DNA of 64,000 nucleotides from Muricomes intestini (GTDB taxonomy: Bacteria > Bacillota > Clostridia > Lachnospirales > Lachnospiraceae), in contig NZ_SLZZ01000010.1 in NCBI RefSeq assembly GCF_004346165.1, positions 62,001 through 126,000 on the forward strand, in the 5' to 3' direction. The position numbers and the translations under genes are program-made. How positions within the stretch are numbered: the first letter of the stretch is position 1; every line of letters begins with the position of its first letter. The notes under the pieces are model-generated. The model had not been told where the DNA came from. It did no database searches and saw only the letters and a list, made by a program, of their open reading frames with translations. Below are positions 62,509 through 64,000 of this stretch, one piece after another.

Positions 62509-62628
62509 ATGAGAACACTTGAAGGAATTCGCTATCTAATCAATTTGGATAGTGCGGAAATACAACAGAACTTTGCCGGAGGAGTTGCACCGCCGGACAA
62601 GGTGGAGTCGGAGGTGGACACAACTTGA
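62509..62628 (+). CDS. 39-residue hypothetical protein
   Basis: MRTLEGIRYLINLDSAEIQQ, then NFAGGVAPPDKVESEVDTT. It starts 14 bases after the lexA-like gene and its stop overlaps the TTG start of the protease gene, so it is probably a real small operon member. No family recognised. Confidence 0.55.
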   Translation: MRTLEGIRYLINLDSAEIQQNFAGGVAPPDKVESEVDTT

Positions 62629-63350
62629 GTATTTATATGTCAAGAGCCGAGTTGGAAGAAATCAGCGAAGGCTTGATAACAGCTTATGCTAATAAGTTTA
62701 GCAATCGAGTGATTCAATCCATCGACATAGAACATTTCATTACAGAATTTCTTATGTTACGAATTGAATACGCTTCTTTCGCAGAAGATGATGCAGGCAG
62801 GATTGGCTTTCTGGCAGATGGAGCAACACCACTGCTGGTACATCAGGACGGAAAAATTATTCCCTTTGTTTTCCCGAAAGATACCATCGTACTTGATAAA
62901 TTTCTTCTTGCCGAAAAGGAGCAGGGACGTCGCAGGTTTACAATGGCACACGAAGCGTCACATCATATTTTGAGTAAGATGTATGCAATGCCGAGTGAAG
63001 GACGCTTTCATGCAGAGTATGACAGTGAGCGTAGTTATTCCAAAGAGGAACTGGCTCAGATGTTTGCGTCTGTTGAGTGGCAGGCAGATACAATGGGAGC
63101 TTCGCTTCTTATGCCGAGAAGAATTATTGAAAATGCCTTGGCGAAATATAATCAGTCAAATCCGATAAAAGTTTATGGCGATAATACCATCACTTCAAAG
63201 GATAAAGCAGTTATCCGCAGAATGGCAGTTTATATCGGAGTATCTTATACAGCCTTGGTTATCAGATTGAGAGATATGGGACTATTTGAGTATCACAATA
63301 TCCTTGAGTACATTTCCAATGAATTAAATCTGGGAGGTGTTTTGCAATGA
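62625..63350 (+). CDS. ImmA/IrrE-type metallopeptidase
   Basis: 241 residues. The zinc protease motif is RRFTMAHEASHHIL (HExxH) near residue 108, with a third acidic ligand in VEWQADTMGASLLMP (ExxAD). In ICEBs1 the ImmA protease cuts the element's repressor after DNA damage; here it follows a LexA-like gene and could act on one of the element's XRE repressors (inference). A TTG start with GGAGG about 10 bases upstream is likely; an ATG lies four codons later. It overlaps the next gene by 4 bases. Confidence 0.88.
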   Translation: MSIYMSRAELEEISEGLITAYANKFSNRVIQSIDIEHFITEFLMLRIEYASFAEDDAGRIGFLADGATPLLVHQDGKIIPFVFPKDTIVLDKFLLAEKEQGRRRFTMAHEASHHILSKMYAMPSEGRFHAEYDSERSYSKEELAQMFASVEWQADTMGASLLMPRRIIENALAKYNQSNPIKVYGDNTITSKDKAVIRRMAVYIGVSYTALVIRLRDMGLFEYHNILEYISNELNLGGVLQ

Positions 63351-63595
63351 GGTTACAGACTCAGGTAGCACCTGAAATACAAAAGAGATTGCTTCTGTCA
63401 AGAGTAGAAGCAGAAAGCCTGAAAGAGCGTGATATTCTCTGCCCGACTTGCGGGTTCAGGATACAGAGAGTTTTTTCAGACGCAACCGGACATTTGAGTG
63501 TGAAGTGTCAGAAATGCAAGAATGTCCACATCTTAAATCTCGCTTACTTCCGAAGAATCCGTAGGAACGGATATGGCAGGAATTGCAGGCGATGA
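63347..63595 (+). CDS. Small zinc-ribbon protein
   Basis: 82 residues. One zinc ribbon: ILCPTCGFRIQRVFSD, then LSVKCQKCKNVHILNL (CxxC...CxxC). The C-terminus is Arg-rich (FRRIRRNGYGRNCRR), suiting nucleic-acid binding. The start shares bases with the protease stop (ATGA) and follows GGGAGG. Resembles Com-like/zinc-ribbon proteins of mobile elements. It ends the lexA-like operon. Confidence 0.8.
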   Translation: MRLQTQVAPEIQKRLLLSRVEAESLKERDILCPTCGFRIQRVFSDATGHLSVKCQKCKNVHILNLAYFRRIRRNGYGRNCRR

Positions 63596-63742
63596 AGATT
63601 ACAAGTAAATATCGAAACGATTTCTAATCGAGTAAGCGGAGATAAGCAATTTATTTGCTAAACTACCAAGCACCGTACGAAGCCGGATAAGTGAAGAATA
63701 GAAGTATTCTTTGCTGTCCAGATTCGACGGTGCTTTTTTTGT
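63596..63742 (+). ncRNA. Structured RNA or elaborate terminator after the lexA-like operon
   Basis: AAGCACCGT (63668) pairs perfectly with ACGGTGCTT (63727), which runs into TTTTTTT. Between them a smaller hairpin, GAATA/TATTC, can form. The upstream 70 bases also contain short arms (AGCAAA/TTTGCT type). A multi-stem terminated RNA is likely, but I recognise no known class. Confidence 0.55.
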
Positions 63743-63778
63743 TGCTGTTTTATTCGATTATGCTTCGTGCAGTATTAG

Positions 63779-63808
63779 GTCTTTTCCCTTACTTGGGAAA
63801 GGACTTTT
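63779..63808 (+). terminator. Second terminator-like hairpin
   Basis: GTCTTTTCCC pairs with GGGAAAGGAC (one wobble), followed by TTTT. Confidence 0.65.
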
Positions 63809-63849
63809 ATGTTTTATAACGCATGGCAGTGCCAGATAGCTGAGTACCC

Positions 63850-63902
63850 GTAATCTCCGAATTTTGAAACTTATCAATTTTTCAAAATTCAAAGGAGATT
63901 AC
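63850..63902 (+). promoter_or_regulatory. Long hairpin that hides the ribosome site of the last gene
   Basis: GTAATCTCC pairs with GGAGATTAC, and inside it GAATTTTGAAA pairs with TTTCAAAATTC: 20 base pairs with a 3-base bulge. The right arm contains the AAAGGAG ribosome site of the gene starting at 63907, so folding should block translation. Confidence 0.75.
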
Positions 63903-63906
63903 GGAA

Positions 63907-64000
63907 ATGACAAACAAACTTACATTAACAGAACAAGAAGAATTATTTGCAAAGGATTGTAAACTGATAAACCTTAAATACGAATATAACGGTTATACCG
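63907..64000 (+). CDS. Start of a further gene (cut by the window edge)
   Basis: 31 residues are visible (MTNKLTLTEQEELFAKDCK, then LINLKYEYNGYT). The start follows AAAGGAG by 9 bases and the composition fits a helical protein, perhaps a small regulator, but too little is present to name it. Translation is probably controlled by the hairpin just upstream. Confidence 0.6.
   Translation, partial: MTNKLTLTEQEELFAKDCKLINLKYEYNGYT

Larger units (their letters stand above)
4438..64000. mobile_element. Integrative and conjugative element of Tn1549/CTn type (partial, ends not located)
   Basis: A near-continuous set of conjugation genes is present: partition, helicase/methylase, toprim, MobC, relaxase, PcfB, ArdC-like, VirD4, Maff2, VirB6-like, PrgI, VirB4, sortase, CHAP hydrolase, and LexA/ImmA-type regulators. 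No element integrase is seen; it presumably lies right of the window. The only tyrosine recombinase inside sits in the hsdS array. The left limit given is the first gene I associate with the element and could lie as far left as about 1430. Confidence 0.75.

Overview
The window looks like a gut Clostridia genome (Bacillota, most likely Lachnospiraceae). The evidence is moderate-to-low GC, strong AGGAGG ribosome sites, a sortase with a Cna-B-type wall adhesin, and a conjugation gene set of the Tn1549/Clostridioides CTn type (MobC, MOBP-type relaxase, PcfB, VirD4, Maff2, PrgI, VirB4, CHAP hydrolase). No rRNA or tRNA gene was seen. Most of the window is one large integrative and conjugative element (ICE) that runs off the right edge. 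Its ends and attachment sites were not located, and the left boundary probably lies between 1.4 and 4.4 kb.

Layout. 0-1.4 kb: 3' part of lysS with a C-terminal tRNA-binding domain. 1.6-4.3 kb: a TfoX-N gene and an arsenic-type operon (arsR, permease, thioredoxin-like, arsC). 4.4-8.3 kb: a zinc-ribbon protein with a nuclease-like tail, a small ICE protein, a structured untranslated stretch and parAB. 8.5-12.9 kb: a 1416-residue thioester/Cna-B adhesin. 13-25.5 kb: DNA-processing genes, dominated by an N6-methylase/SNF2 helicase of about 2395 residues. A 2.8-kb group II intron splits this gene, and a complete tnpV gene lies inside it in another frame. 25.2-39.4 kb: candidate oriT, relaxase, coupling protein and a mating-channel operon, then sortase B and a cell-wall hydrolase. 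39.5-41.2 kb: small regulators. 41.3-54.6 kb: a defence block with a type I restriction system whose hsdS genes form an invertible array with its own tyrosine recombinase, then McrBC and two unrecognised proteins. 54.6-60.9 kb: a UmuC-like polymerase and a YolD-like partner, separated by a block of small cargo genes, then a WYL regulator. 60.9-64 kb: an XRE regulator, a LexA-like repressor, an ImmA-type protease and structured RNA before a truncated last gene.

How it works together. ParAB and the LexA/ImmA-type regulators probably maintain and induce the element. The relaxosome acts at the 25.25-25.33 kb hairpin, and VirD4, VirB4 and the membrane proteins export the strand. The hydrolase opens the wall, and the adhesin (with sortase) may aid mating contact. 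The restriction genes are cargo that could protect the host.

Most notable signals: (1) a family of short imperfect inverted repeats that bracket small cargo genes at both ends of the window, like a gene-cassette array without a visible integrase; (2) the four-site hsdS inversion system; (3) tnpV overprinted inside the helicase gene; (4) a group II intron whose inferred splicing restores an expected DLSTP helicase motif; (5) iteron-like repeats and duplicated leader peptides at 35.3-35.96 kb; (6) a long hairpin that hides the ribosome site of the last gene.
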